Assembly: GCA_035380245.1 (NCBI GenBank)
Contig: DAOSXA010000001.1
Coordinates: 1,246,716-1,310,715, forward strand
Direction of reading: 5' to 3'
From: Candidatus Zixiibacteriota bacterium
GTDB taxonomy: Bacteria; Zixibacteria; MSB-5A5; GN15; FEB-12
Length of the DNA: 64,000 bases
Positions 7,059-15,105 of this stretch are shown here, one piece after another; positions within the stretch are counted from its first letter, which is position 1, and each line of letters opens with the position of its first letter. The position numbers and the translations under genes are program-made. The notes below the pieces were generated by a model, which had not been told where the DNA came from, searched no databases, and saw only the letters and a program-made list of their open reading frames with translations.

Positions 7059-8176
7059 CGTCTTCCTCTCCCTTTTTGCTTATTGGCCGGGTTTCTCGGC
7101 TTTGGCGGTTTGGAGGTGAGATTGTAGAAGTTGCCGGTCTGGCTCTGTATCCACAGTTTGGACTTCTGTCCCAGAGGGATGTCCGAATTGACGCCTTTGG
7201 GGAGTCGTCCCTTGTTGCCGTCTACAGCTTCGAACCAGGCGCCCTCCCTACCTTGCGGTGTCTCAATCCGTGTCACCTCGATCAGGTCCCCGGCCTGGCG
7301 AGTTGCCTTAGTCTGTATCTGTATCGGTTTCTGTCTTTGGCCGGCCTGCGCAGGATGCTGTTCGGTTCCCTCGATTAGGCGGCCGTAGCCGGAGTTGGTT
7401 TTGGCTCCCACTCCCCGATGTGTCAACGCGTCGGACAGCAGCCGAAGGGCGAACTTCTTCCACTTCTCTCCGTTTTCGCTCGTATCGTCACATTCAACAC
7501 AGATTAGGAAGTTTCCTGTAACCGACAAAAATGAGACCGGGATAGGCATATCGGAATCGGTCGGCGCGTTTTCCGTATCGCCGGCCTTGGCGCCGTAGTA
7601 GTCGGAGTGGTGCGGGGTCATAACATCCGCCATTAAAGAGCGTCCGGTCAGCAACGATTCCGGCAGAATCCAGGCGTCGTGAAAGAGGATATGACCGGCG
7701 GACTCCTGTGTGCCGAATAGTGCCTCGTGGGCATCGCCGTTGAACGCAAATGCGTCATCCACAGGTCCCCATACCTCGTCGCAATAGTGCGCCGCCAATC
7801 CCTTTAGGGCCGATCCCGGAATTACCGGGGTGCCGTAAGTGTGGTGCAGGGTCAGCCCTGTCTCAAGAGGTGTGTGAGCCCCCAACCCGACGATCAATCG
7901 ACCCCGCACGCTCATCTCTGTCGAGAGAGAACTGCCGCGGAGCTTCTTCCATCGATCAAACGCGAGGGTGTATATATCGTGCTGGCCGCAGACAGACTTA
8001 ATGGCGACTTGGAGCAGACGCTTCTTACCCTCATTCTTGTCGCCGGTTGTGCTCAGATACGAGTCCAGAAGAAGGCTGGCTTGGGCCGCTTCGGACAGTG
8101 CGTATGGGTCTGTCCAAAGCGACTGCAAGGCATCGCGGCAAGCTTGAATCGGCCTGGTCTCTTGTTCATTCTTCAT
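7055..8176 (-). CDS. cmr6: Cmr6, type III-B RAMP subunit
   Basis: This 373-aa protein is a Cas7-like RAMP. It has TYGTPVIPGSALKGLAAHYC (about 113-132), the usual GS-x-LKG motif of Cmr6, and the glycine-rich loop GVGAKTNSGYGRL near 256-268. In Cmr complexes Cmr6 caps the 3' end of the crRNA filament. The region after ~270 is an added tail rich in Gln, Lys and Arg, ending PANKQKGRGRR; it is not needed for the RAMP fold and might touch nucleic acid. The gene overlaps cmr5 by 11 bp upstream and the membrane CARF-like gene by 4 bp downstream, so it belongs to one long operon. Confidence 0.93.
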   Translation of the reverse strand: MKNEQETRPIQACRDALQSLWTDPYALSEAAQASLLLDSYLSTTGDKNEGKKRLLQVAIKSVCGQHDIYTLAFDRWKKLRGSSLSTEMSVRGRLIVGLGAHTPLETGLTLHHTYGTPVIPGSALKGLAAHYCDEVWGPVDDAFAFNGDAHEALFGTQESAGHILFHDAWILPESLLTGRSLMADVMTPHHSDYYGAKAGDTENAPTDSDMPIPVSFLSVTGNFLICVECDDTSENGEKWKKFALRLLSDALTHRGVGAKTNSGYGRLIEGTEQHPAQAGQRQKPIQIQTKATRQAGDLIEVTRIETPQGREGAWFEAVDGNKGRLPKGVNSDIPLGQKSKLWIQSQTGNFYNLTSKPPKPRNPANKQKGRGRR

Positions 8177-8555
8177 AGCTGGCCTTCAACACTGCTTCGG
8201 CGTAGCGTTTCATCCAGGTAGCGCAGGCCAGGGCCTCGCGCACGAGCCACTGGTACTCCGAGACCGGCGCTGAGCGAACGAGCTGTGCGAACTCAGTCCG
8301 GTTGGCGCTCTTCCCGACCAGGGCGGTGAAGTCGTCCAGAAGGCATCCGAAGTACGCCGACTTCTTCTCATCGGAGGCCTTGGATTCGAGGAAGGCAATG
8401 GCCTGGGCCAGTCCGCTCTGCTGGATTAACATGGGAAGGTGCATACACTGGCGGCCGTAGTCGTCCTTCCACTCGTTGTTGGCGGCGGCGTTGACAAGGC
8501 TGAATGCCTTCTGGGCTCGTTGTTGTCCCCTGGTTGATGCTGACTTGTTAGTCAT
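8166..8555 (-). CDS. cmr5: Cmr5, small alpha-helical subunit
   Basis: This 129-aa protein is all helical and contains RGQQRAQKAFSLV at its N-terminus, as Cmr5 proteins do. Cmr5 lines the inner face of the Cmr filament beside Cmr4. I chose the ATG at 8553-8555 because it gives the normal family length and overlaps the cmr4 stop as ATGACTAA. A longer frame reaches upstream to 8657 but only adds 34 unlike residues inside cmr4. The C-terminus has the conserved W-L-V-R-E-A-L-A ... W-M-K-R-Y-A-E-A pattern. Confidence 0.92.
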   Translation of the reverse strand: MTNKSASTRGQQRAQKAFSLVNAAANNEWKDDYGRQCMHLPMLIQQSGLAQAIAFLESKASDEKKSAYFGCLLDDFTALVGKSANRTEFAQLVRSAPVSEYQWLVREALACATWMKRYAEAVLKASYEE

Positions 8556-9468
8556 TGTTGCCTCCCGCGGCCGGGAAGATGCATCGCGCCTGGCCCCGAC
8601 CGGTGGTGGCATGGCCGCCCAGTTGGAGCAGCCGCTCGCCGGAAGCGAATTTCTCAATCAGGTTCCGGGCCGTGACCCCGGCGGCGCCGTACACGCGGTC
8701 GCACCACAGCAATCCCGCGAATATGGCCTCGGCCGGAACGGATTCTTCGTACCAAAGCGCTCCGGATGCCACGGTCTTTGTCTTCGGATCTATGCGAATC
8801 CGAGCACTCACTTCGGTGGCCGTTTCGCAGAGATAGTCGAAGGTGCCGTCCGGTACAACCGCGAAGCGCTGTCTGAACGGCTCGAACCAGGGGTTCTCTT
8901 TTCCGAAGACCTTTTCGGCGAAGTACGTTGCGATTCTGCCAACGTCCTGATTCTCTTCGGCGGTAAAGTCCAGGTCCTCGAAGTAAACCTTGTTCCCTTC
9001 CTCCGAGATGGCCGACTTTGAGACATCCGGTATCAAAATGGTGTTGGCGTTGGTCGGTTCTGGTATCGGTAGTTTGGCCCAGGCTGAATCTGCTCTCAAG
9101 TCGCGGTTGATTCTCCGCAAGACCATGGGGGAGGAGACCCAGGCAAACGTGCCATAGAGGCTCCGTACCGGAAAGCAGGCAATTCGCGCGTCGGTGAACA
9201 CCAGGGAGCCGGCGTTGGCGAGATCATCGCCTGAGGAGCCGAAGGCCGCCTTCAGCAATCGGCCGTCGGCAGATTCATTCTGGCGGGCGTCGTCGGTCGC
9301 ACCGTTAAGGTCCGCGATGACACCCTTAACGGAAGAGCCTGGAATCAACGGCCAATTCGTGACTTTCTCCCGAACGATTGGCAGGTCGACAAACCCGATT
9401 CCTCGTCCGACTCCGACGTGCATGGGTGTGATGGCGTGTAGCCAATACGGTGCAGGCTTGCTGCTCAT
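8548..9468 (-). CDS. cmr4: Cmr4, backbone RAMP and target-RNA nuclease
   Basis: This 306-aa Cas7-family protein forms the repeated backbone of the Cmr complex and cuts target RNA every six bases. The N-terminal loop HVGVGRGIGFVDLPIVREK matches the Cmr4 motif and places the catalytic Asp at residue 28. IPGSSVKGVIAD (~42-53) is the RAMP helix and GGHATTGRGQARC near the end is the glycine-rich loop. It overlaps cmr3 by ATGA and cmr5 by 8 bp. With Asp28 present, RNA cleavage should be functional. Confidence 0.95.
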   Translation of the reverse strand: MSSKPAPYWLHAITPMHVGVGRGIGFVDLPIVREKVTNWPLIPGSSVKGVIADLNGATDDARQNESADGRLLKAAFGSSGDDLANAGSLVFTDARIACFPVRSLYGTFAWVSSPMVLRRINRDLRADSAWAKLPIPEPTNANTILIPDVSKSAISEEGNKVYFEDLDFTAEENQDVGRIATYFAEKVFGKENPWFEPFRQRFAVVPDGTFDYLCETATEVSARIRIDPKTKTVASGALWYEESVPAEAIFAGLLWCDRVYGAAGVTARNLIEKFASGERLLQLGGHATTGRGQARCIFPAAGGNND

Positions 9469-10658
9469 ATTATTCCTCCATTTTCATTGCTTGCCCAATC
9501 CCACTTCCCCCAGAGAGCCAAACCAAAGCCATCGCGACGATCCTGTTCATTGTCACTAACAGGATGAAGCCAGAGCTTCTCCGCAATGGCCGCAATATCG
9601 CCTTCGAGGATTTCAAAGCAGTACACGCTGCCCGCCGGAACGGCTCTTCGAACAGCCTTGGGCCCGGCGGTTCCCTTCTCCAGACTCCATCCCGATATGG
9701 CCTGCCACCGGCCGACGCAGGCCGCGACTAGTCGAACCTTAGTATTGTCGGGACTGCCGGGTGGTTGGCCCGTCAGATCATGATCGAGCCAGCCCGGTTT
9801 CCAGCCTTGGGCAAAGATCGCGGGAGAGGCGAGGATCATGCGCAACCTGTTGCTGTTGGACTGGTGAAGGTTGCTGTACAGCTTGGCGGGTACAGCCCAA
9901 TTAGATTCATGCCCCTGAGACCACGTGGCCAGGCGTCTCTCGCCGCCAAACGGGTGAGTTTCGTCGAAGGCCGAGGCATCCCTGATAAAGGCGCCGTTCT
10001 CCTCAATCCTGAGAGCGAGCTCGATGTCGGCGCCGCTCAGTTCATCGGTCATATCGAGGGCAACCGTTGAGAAGAGATGTCCTTCTTCTGCGGAGCCCGT
10101 TTGTGCGTCGATAGACACTTGGGTTCGCTGATCCTCGGGGATTCTGCCCAGGAACCCGTCGTGCTGCGTAGGCGACTTCGGGATAGTGTCGAAGTGCTTG
10201 CCCAACAGCCAGCTTGTCATGCGGTCCGTGGACCAGAAGGAAGGTCCTTCTACGGCCTTTAGGTCGGTTGCAGCCACGACTGGTTGGAGGCCATCGGGGA
10301 GATCGCAACCGATGGTGCCATCCTCCGGGAGTCGCATCGGGCGAAGCGGATACACTGCCTGCTCGTCATCGTTAGTGGATTTGCGCACCACCAGAGCGTC
10401 GAGCGGCGCAGGGAAGTATATGCGTTCATCAACGACTGGGAGCGGCCCCGCAACGGTTATTGATCGGAGAGAATCACATAGCTTCGGGGTGAAATCACAT
10501 TCGTCTCGCTTTGCCAACAGTGTGCGAAGGCTGCCTGTCGCCGTCGAAGGGTGGGGCCAGCGAAGCGAGCGCATACGGTTGCCCTGTCCGAAGCCAAAGG
10601 GACGGCCGTCGCGCGCGATGATCGGATCTATCGGTGAAACGCTAAGATAGGTTGTCAT
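9465..10658 (-). CDS. cmr3: Cmr3, Cas5-like subunit
   Basis: This 397-aa protein starts MTTYLSVSPIDPIIARDGRPFGFG, a typical Cmr3 N-terminus (x-P-x-D-x-x-x-x-R-D-G-R-P-F). Cmr3 binds the 5' tag of the crRNA and contacts Cmr2. I chose the ATG at 10656-10658 because it overlaps the cmr2 stop by ATGA. An upstream in-frame start would add 29 residues that only reflect cmr2 read in another frame. RMRSLRWPHPSTATGSLRT is the conserved W-P-x-P-x-x-x-x-G-x-L region. PAGSVYCFEI near the end matches the family's last strand. Confidence 0.92.
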   Translation of the reverse strand: MTTYLSVSPIDPIIARDGRPFGFGQGNRMRSLRWPHPSTATGSLRTLLAKRDECDFTPKLCDSLRSITVAGPLPVVDERIYFPAPLDALVVRKSTNDDEQAVYPLRPMRLPEDGTIGCDLPDGLQPVVAATDLKAVEGPSFWSTDRMTSWLLGKHFDTIPKSPTQHDGFLGRIPEDQRTQVSIDAQTGSAEEGHLFSTVALDMTDELSGADIELALRIEENGAFIRDASAFDETHPFGGERRLATWSQGHESNWAVPAKLYSNLHQSNSNRLRMILASPAIFAQGWKPGWLDHDLTGQPPGSPDNTKVRLVAACVGRWQAISGWSLEKGTAGPKAVRRAVPAGSVYCFEILEGDIAAIAEKLWLHPVSDNEQDRRDGFGLALWGKWDWASNENGGII

Positions 10659-12523
10659 GCGCTTTCCTCCTGTAGTGCCTTGCGCTCTGCTTGTCGGTCG
10701 CCGGCCTGTCTGATCGAGGCGGCAATGTGTCTGGCAATCAGCCACTCGTTGGCCAGACCCATGAGTCCGACATGATGTCTGGCGTGATGCTGTGAGTCTG
10801 CCTCGCCGAAATCTCGCTCGACCGACAACAAGTGCTCGACGTGAGTGGCGTAGAAACTGTCGTCCATCTTCTTGCCGCCGGGGCGCTTCTTAGAGAGTAC
10901 CAGGCGAATATCAGCCCGGATTGCCGTGGCGGTGTTATCGTCGTCGGGCCAGTCGGCATAGGTGAAGGCCAGGTTCCTGATGTCGTAGGGAGAGCGACCG
11001 GAGATCAGTTTGTCGGCAAAGAGTTGGCACCAGTTGGACATTCGAAGATCCAATGACTCTTGAGTCTTGTCCCCCCACGGACCGCGGACGAATATAGGGG
11101 AGCCGCTTCTGGGGTGCAGGTGGATTGCGAGGCCGTTCCCGAGCGGCTTCTTGGCAGATCTCTCCGCAATGCGAGCGTATTGCAGGAGATCCTCAAGCGG
11201 TTCGGCGCAATGCCCGATAGCGATGCCCACAGAAAGGGTAGGGGCAGATTCCCCTTGTTTCCACGTCTTCCTGAATTCCTCGTGAAGTCTTCTCGCGCAT
11301 GACAACGCCTGGTCAACCGGAATCATAGCGAGCACATCATCTCCCCCGGAATAGACCAGACAGCCGCAATGCTGTCTGTCTACAAGTTCTTTCGCAGTTT
11401 CCGAGAACAACGAGAGGTTTGACGAGAACTGTCGGTGCGCTTCCGAATCTCTTATCGACGACAGCAGCTTGCCAATTCCGTCACCATCGGCCAGGAGAAT
11501 CGCCAGATAGGGTTGAGGCTCGCCGTATTCTTGTTCGGTCTTTACTTTCTGAACGAGCGCCGCAATGGTTTGCAGGTCAGTAACGTCCTTAGACGTGAAC
11601 TCGAGCCCCATGGCGCTTGAGTCGTCACGTCTTTTGGCCTGCCTCACCATGAGTCTGGCTCGGCCTTCAAGAAGTACAGACCCATCGAACGGGAAGAAGG
11701 ACCTGAAATAGTCACCTGTGCCGGTGGCGAACGGTTTGTTGCCCTGGCAGAGTTCAGCGATTTCCCCAATCGCGGCGCGGGCCTCTCCGCCGTCATGCTC
11801 TATACCACGAAGCCAGGGGTCTACGGCAACGCGAGTTACTGAAGGAAATGATCCTCTCGTTGAGCGTTTGACAAAGTCGGCAACGTCCAATTCCTCCCCC
11901 TCAGACAGCCGCAGCCTCTGGGCGAGTTCCGGAGCTTCGCTGAGGACTCGCTCGCGAAGGCTCCGTGTTTCCTGTCGGGAGCTTCCGACAATCAAGATGG
12001 TGTCCCGCAATCCGCTCAGCGATGATTTAGGCAGAAGTGCCGCACTTGTGCCAGCGCCAAAATCTCGACAGGACTTCCTACCCGACAGAACGCGCATGAG
12101 TCGTTCTCTAACCTGTGGGTAGTCGTTTTCGGTATCATACGATGCCCAGGCCGAATAGAATTCCAAGACGTCCGCCCGCTGTGATTCCCACCGAGCGGAG
12201 TTTAGCAACTTTCCGCCGAAGGTCTCTGCCTCTGCGGCGTACTTCAGCCACTTCGCATTCCCGGCAGACTTCGCTTCGACTACCAGGTCTGCAGGCGGCT
12301 TCGGAGGGGTCTCAAATTGTGCGAGCACGAAATTCGAAATCCCGGCGGCGTCAGGATCCGCGGGAAAGATCAGATCGCCTCCGGAGCTCTGCAACGTCTT
12401 GGCCACCGTCCGGCTCACATCGCAGAGGATCTCAGACCCAAACCAAAGATCGCGTGTTCTGCGTGCGGCGCTGATAAATCCCTGAACAGGCCCAATGCCT
12501 ATAACCATCAACATCCTGCTCAT
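10655..12523 (-). CDS. cmr2: Cmr2/Cas10 without HD nuclease domain
   Basis: This 622-aa protein opens directly with the Cmr2 motif IGIGPVQGFISAARRTRDLW (8-27). It has a first palm-like strand ADGDGIGKLL (345-354) and the active cyclase motif YSGGDDVLAM (391-400). Cas10 proteins with GGDD make cyclic oligoadenylates when the complex binds target RNA. The N-terminal HD domain that cuts DNA in many family members is absent, which explains the short length (Cmr2 with HD is often 800-1000 aa). The ATG at 12521-12523 has GGGAGG about 8 nt upstream on the minus strand. Signalling is thus the expected output, and the CARF-like membrane protein downstream is the likely receiver. Confidence 0.94.
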   Translation of the reverse strand: MSRMLMVIGIGPVQGFISAARRTRDLWFGSEILCDVSRTVAKTLQSSGGDLIFPADPDAAGISNFVLAQFETPPKPPADLVVEAKSAGNAKWLKYAAEAETFGGKLLNSARWESQRADVLEFYSAWASYDTENDYPQVRERLMRVLSGRKSCRDFGAGTSAALLPKSSLSGLRDTILIVGSSRQETRSLRERVLSEAPELAQRLRLSEGEELDVADFVKRSTRGSFPSVTRVAVDPWLRGIEHDGGEARAAIGEIAELCQGNKPFATGTGDYFRSFFPFDGSVLLEGRARLMVRQAKRRDDSSAMGLEFTSKDVTDLQTIAALVQKVKTEQEYGEPQPYLAILLADGDGIGKLLSSIRDSEAHRQFSSNLSLFSETAKELVDRQHCGCLVYSGGDDVLAMIPVDQALSCARRLHEEFRKTWKQGESAPTLSVGIAIGHCAEPLEDLLQYARIAERSAKKPLGNGLAIHLHPRSGSPIFVRGPWGDKTQESLDLRMSNWCQLFADKLISGRSPYDIRNLAFTYADWPDDDNTATAIRADIRLVLSKKRPGGKKMDDSFYATHVEHLLSVERDFGEADSQHHARHHVGLMGLANEWLIARHIAASIRQAGDRQAERKALQEESA

Positions 12524-12536
12524 ATTCTTGCCTCCC

Positions 12537-13982
12537 TTATTTCTTGCTGATGGCATATTCGAAGAAAGCGTCGACAGCCGATGTTACGTGTTCTCGTTCC
12601 TCTACCGGCACGAGCTCCATAGGCGAGTTTGGGTAGTCAAACATGTCGTCCCTCCAAATGTTGTCAGCCAAGAGCGGAACGCCCACACTCAGATCGTGAG
12701 CCCCCGGAGCGACGTATGCAGCTTTCATCGGAGGCGTTAATAGAACAAATATCGCTGGCAAGACCTTGCCCGATGACAAAGCCAGAGGCTTAAGGATGAG
12801 GGGACTGGCCATTCTGTCCACGCTCTCGCTGATTTGCAGCGTGGGTTTGACGTCCTTATCCTCGCCCGCAATTCGCTCGTTGCGAAGCTCCATGATAATT
12901 GGTAGTCCAAAGGAGACGCGCGGAAACGCAGGCGCCGAGAGATTGCATCGATTGGCTTGGACAAGACCGGCGGTTGCTGTCGCTCCACGGTCTTCTCGAA
13001 CAAGGCCCTTTACAGACTCCGCCTCGGGCCAGCGTGGCGACCTGTATCTATGTTTGTTGGCATCAGTCGTAACACCCTGCCTGAATTTCTTGTATATGCT
13101 GATCACATCGCTCCAGGCATCGATTCCATCGTTGTACTCCTTGGGGCCGAGGGCCGCGTCGCGAAAAGCGGTTGGCCATGGACGGGGCGAATTAGAGGCA
13201 GGAATGTCAACTCCGAAATAGGAAGCCATCTCTCTGTACCATTCGGGGTACTCGTTCATGCTCCCGGGGAGTGGTGTTTTAGAGGGGAAGTCCCAACCGG
13301 TACAACGCAAGGCCCCGCAGCCGCGACGGGTGCGAGCTCCGATGCCACCGAAATTAATCCAGGCCCAAAAGGCGCACTCCACATCAGCGCGGAAATCGAT
13401 TTCCTCTTTAAGCGGGCTTAGCTTCTTTTCCTCCCGCAGCTTGTTGTAATGATCCTTCAAAGACAGCCTGCGTTGCTGACTGGGCAATCCTACTGAGACT
13501 GTGAAATCCATATGATTGATGAACTTCGCCGGAGCGACAGCGTCTTTCTTGTCGGGGGATGTCCCCTGGAATGGAAACAGCACGTATGGAAGCGATCCTC
13601 GATACCGGTCGAAGGGTGCTTGCCAGCTCATCGCGTCGTCCCACTTGACGCAGGGTTCAGGCCTTGAACAGGAGTGGACAACAATGTCCAGTGATACGGG
13701 GCTGGGTAGAGCTGTGCTACCCCATATTTCGCTCTCCCGTTGACGCATTTCGGGCAAGTCGAACTTGGTCCCGCGTGTAGCGCGCCACCAGAAACGGAGA
13801 TGGCCCCTAACTGAGGAGGCGCGGACCTCGGGGAATTCGCTGCTTATGCCCGGTTCAGCGCCGCCTCCGAACACGGGTGACAGATTCGTGATTCGAACGG
13901 AATTACTGGAACCGTCCGGGCCAGAATCTACGCGTTGCTCCACCAACTTGTCGGGGAATTTCAAGCTTACTTCTCGTGCCAC
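12537..13982 (-). CDS. cmr1: Cmr1, RAMP subunit
   Basis: This 481-aa protein contains ITNLSPVFGGGAEPG and FPEVRASSVRGHLRFWWRA in its first 70 residues, the strongest signature of Cmr1. Cmr1 sits at the 3' end of the crRNA in the Cmr complex. GGIGARTRRGCGAL (about 213-226) is the RAMP glycine-rich loop. The start is a GTG preceded at 6 nt by GGAGG on the minus strand. It is the first gene of the effector operon. The 13-bp gap to cmr2 carries that gene's ribosome site. Confidence 0.93.
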   Translation of the reverse strand: MAREVSLKFPDKLVEQRVDSGPDGSSNSVRITNLSPVFGGGAEPGISSEFPEVRASSVRGHLRFWWRATRGTKFDLPEMRQRESEIWGSTALPSPVSLDIVVHSCSRPEPCVKWDDAMSWQAPFDRYRGSLPYVLFPFQGTSPDKKDAVAPAKFINHMDFTVSVGLPSQQRRLSLKDHYNKLREEKKLSPLKEEIDFRADVECAFWAWINFGGIGARTRRGCGALRCTGWDFPSKTPLPGSMNEYPEWYREMASYFGVDIPASNSPRPWPTAFRDAALGPKEYNDGIDAWSDVISIYKKFRQGVTTDANKHRYRSPRWPEAESVKGLVREDRGATATAGLVQANRCNLSAPAFPRVSFGLPIIMELRNERIAGEDKDVKPTLQISESVDRMASPLILKPLALSSGKVLPAIFVLLTPPMKAAYVAPGAHDLSVGVPLLADNIWRDDMFDYPNSPMELVPVEEREHVTSAVDAFFEYAISKK

Positions 13983-14443
13983 TTTGTTCCTCCAAAAACA
14001 GAGAGGTTGAGATCGGGTATGCCTTCACAAACAGGTCCGCTCCCGAAAGATTTATCGAAAACCTCAATGCCCACCGCACAATAAGTGTTGTTGTGGCTGA
14101 AGAATACGAGATTAGGAACGTACGGTCAAGTGGATAAGTTTTACCGGTGATTTTCAGAGACTCTGAATTCATCGTTGAGAACACACCGCTCACGGCTTGA
14201 ATCACCAAGATAACCTTAGGCTTCTCAGGCCGTTGCTCAATGCGGCCACGTATGCGTAGTGTCGCCGCTAGCGAAATCGCCCCTCTAACTCTGCATTGAC
14301 ACCAGTATCGGCGAGGTGTTATCATGGTGGGCAAGAGAATTTAGCAGTTGGTCCGGCAGTCGCCGCAACCCGGGGGAAGGGTGACGACCGACCTTAATAC
14401 CGTCCGCCCGATCATCAAAGATGTCCGCACAAAAGCGCCGTAA
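13983..14443. other. Upstream region of the cmr operon, no confident gene
   Basis: I see no gene I can support. A 143-codon minus-strand frame crosses this space but runs into cmr1 in a different frame and has no ribosome site or recognisable motif. The cmr promoter must lie here, but no clear -35/-10 pair stands out. The region separates the CRISPR-Cas locus from the recombinase remnant. Confidence 0.4.
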
Positions 14444-14725
14444 GCGGTTGAGGAGGCAACGCTCTTGGACAACCCGAAAGGCAACCGCGACTATGTCGAT
14501 GAGGCGTCAGAGATTCTAGAACTGTCGAAAATGGCGTATTCTCTATACATTTCGCGTTCCGAGAAGGAGAAGCGACAGTTGCTGCGCTCGTTACTCTCGA
14601 ACTGCTTGTCCGATGGCGTAAGCCTTTACCCGACATACAAAAAGCCCTTCAACTTTATCGCTGAAGGGCGTGAAACTCAAATTAAGCTCCTCGGGCAGGA
14701 CTCGAACCTGCGACCCGCTGATTAA
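14444..14725 (+). pseudogene. C-terminal fragment of a serine recombinase
   Basis: The frame reads ...ILELSKMAYSLYISRSEKEKRQLLRSLLSN..., then DGVSLYPTYKKPFNFIAEG. This is the C-terminal tail of large serine recombinases (L-E-L-A-x-x-A-x-x-L-Y, then E-K-R-x-L-L-x-x-x-x-S-N, then Y-K-K-P-F-D). The resolvase catalytic domain is missing, since a stop lies at 14441-14443. The frame runs on into the antisense of the tRNA-Asn gene and ends at 14725. It is a remnant of a mobile element beside a tRNA gene, a common integration site. Confidence 0.75.
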
Positions 14726-14759
14726 CAGTCAGCTGCTCTACCAACTGAGCTACCGAGGA
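14687..14759 (-). tRNA. tRNA-Asn (anticodon GTT)
   Basis: The minus strand reads TCCTCGGTAGCTCAGTTGG at its 5' end, with anticodon loop CTGTTAA, a T-arm containing GGTTCGAGTCC, and a closing CCGAGGA plus discriminator G. The acceptor stem pairs fully over 7 bp. CCA is not encoded. It lies between the recombinase remnant and the chromosomal genes to the right. Confidence 0.97.
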
Positions 14760-14865
14760 GTGTCGACTTGTCTGCCCTCTAAAGGCAGGGCAGTATTATA
14801 TTTGTTTTCGGCAAATTGTCAACGCCTTTTTAGTCCTCCGCCCAATCAAAAGAGTTCTCTCAGGT

Positions 14866-14950
14866 GCAGGGGCAGACGGGACGTCTGCCGCCCACGGGAA
14901 TTGATCCCAACAGGTTATTTAACAGCGCGGGATCTCAGGGATCCCGCGCT
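14866..14950. repeat. Two REP-like palindromes
   Basis: GGCAGACG and CGTCTGCC pair at 14871-14889 with a GGA loop. AGCGCGGGAT (14924) pairs with ATCCCGCGCT (ending 14950). The first belongs to a family seen again at 21.5, 25.6 and 38.4 kb, always followed by GCCCAC on one side. Apart from these the 345 bp between the tRNA gene and the PDZ gene hold no gene. Confidence 0.75.
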
Positions 14951-15105
14951 ATAAAGGTTGGCTCACGCTACGAACAACCAGGGTCGACCAAAAGAAGCTG
15001 ATTGCCCGCGTCCCAAAACGCCACAAAGCGCCGGTGAAACATCGCCCGACCGGATTCGTATAAGCAGACAGGTTTGACAAAATCGTTCGAAAGAGAGGAA
15101 GCAAC

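Noticed and set aside
8556..8657. Longer start for cmr5
   Set aside because: The extra 34 residues lie inside cmr4 and are unlike any Cmr5; the ATG at 8555 gives the usual length and overlap.
5847..14000. CorA, NrnA, Csm6/Csx1 or Can1-type ancillary genes in the type III locus
   Set aside because: No HEPN (R-x4-6-H with CARF), PD-D/E-x-K or CorA-type G-M-N motif is present in the two ancillary proteins.
13903..14334. 143-codon minus-strand frame upstream of and overlapping cmr1
   Set aside because: It overlaps the well-supported cmr1 start in another frame and shows no motif or ribosome site. Its upper part cannot be fully excluded as a short gene.
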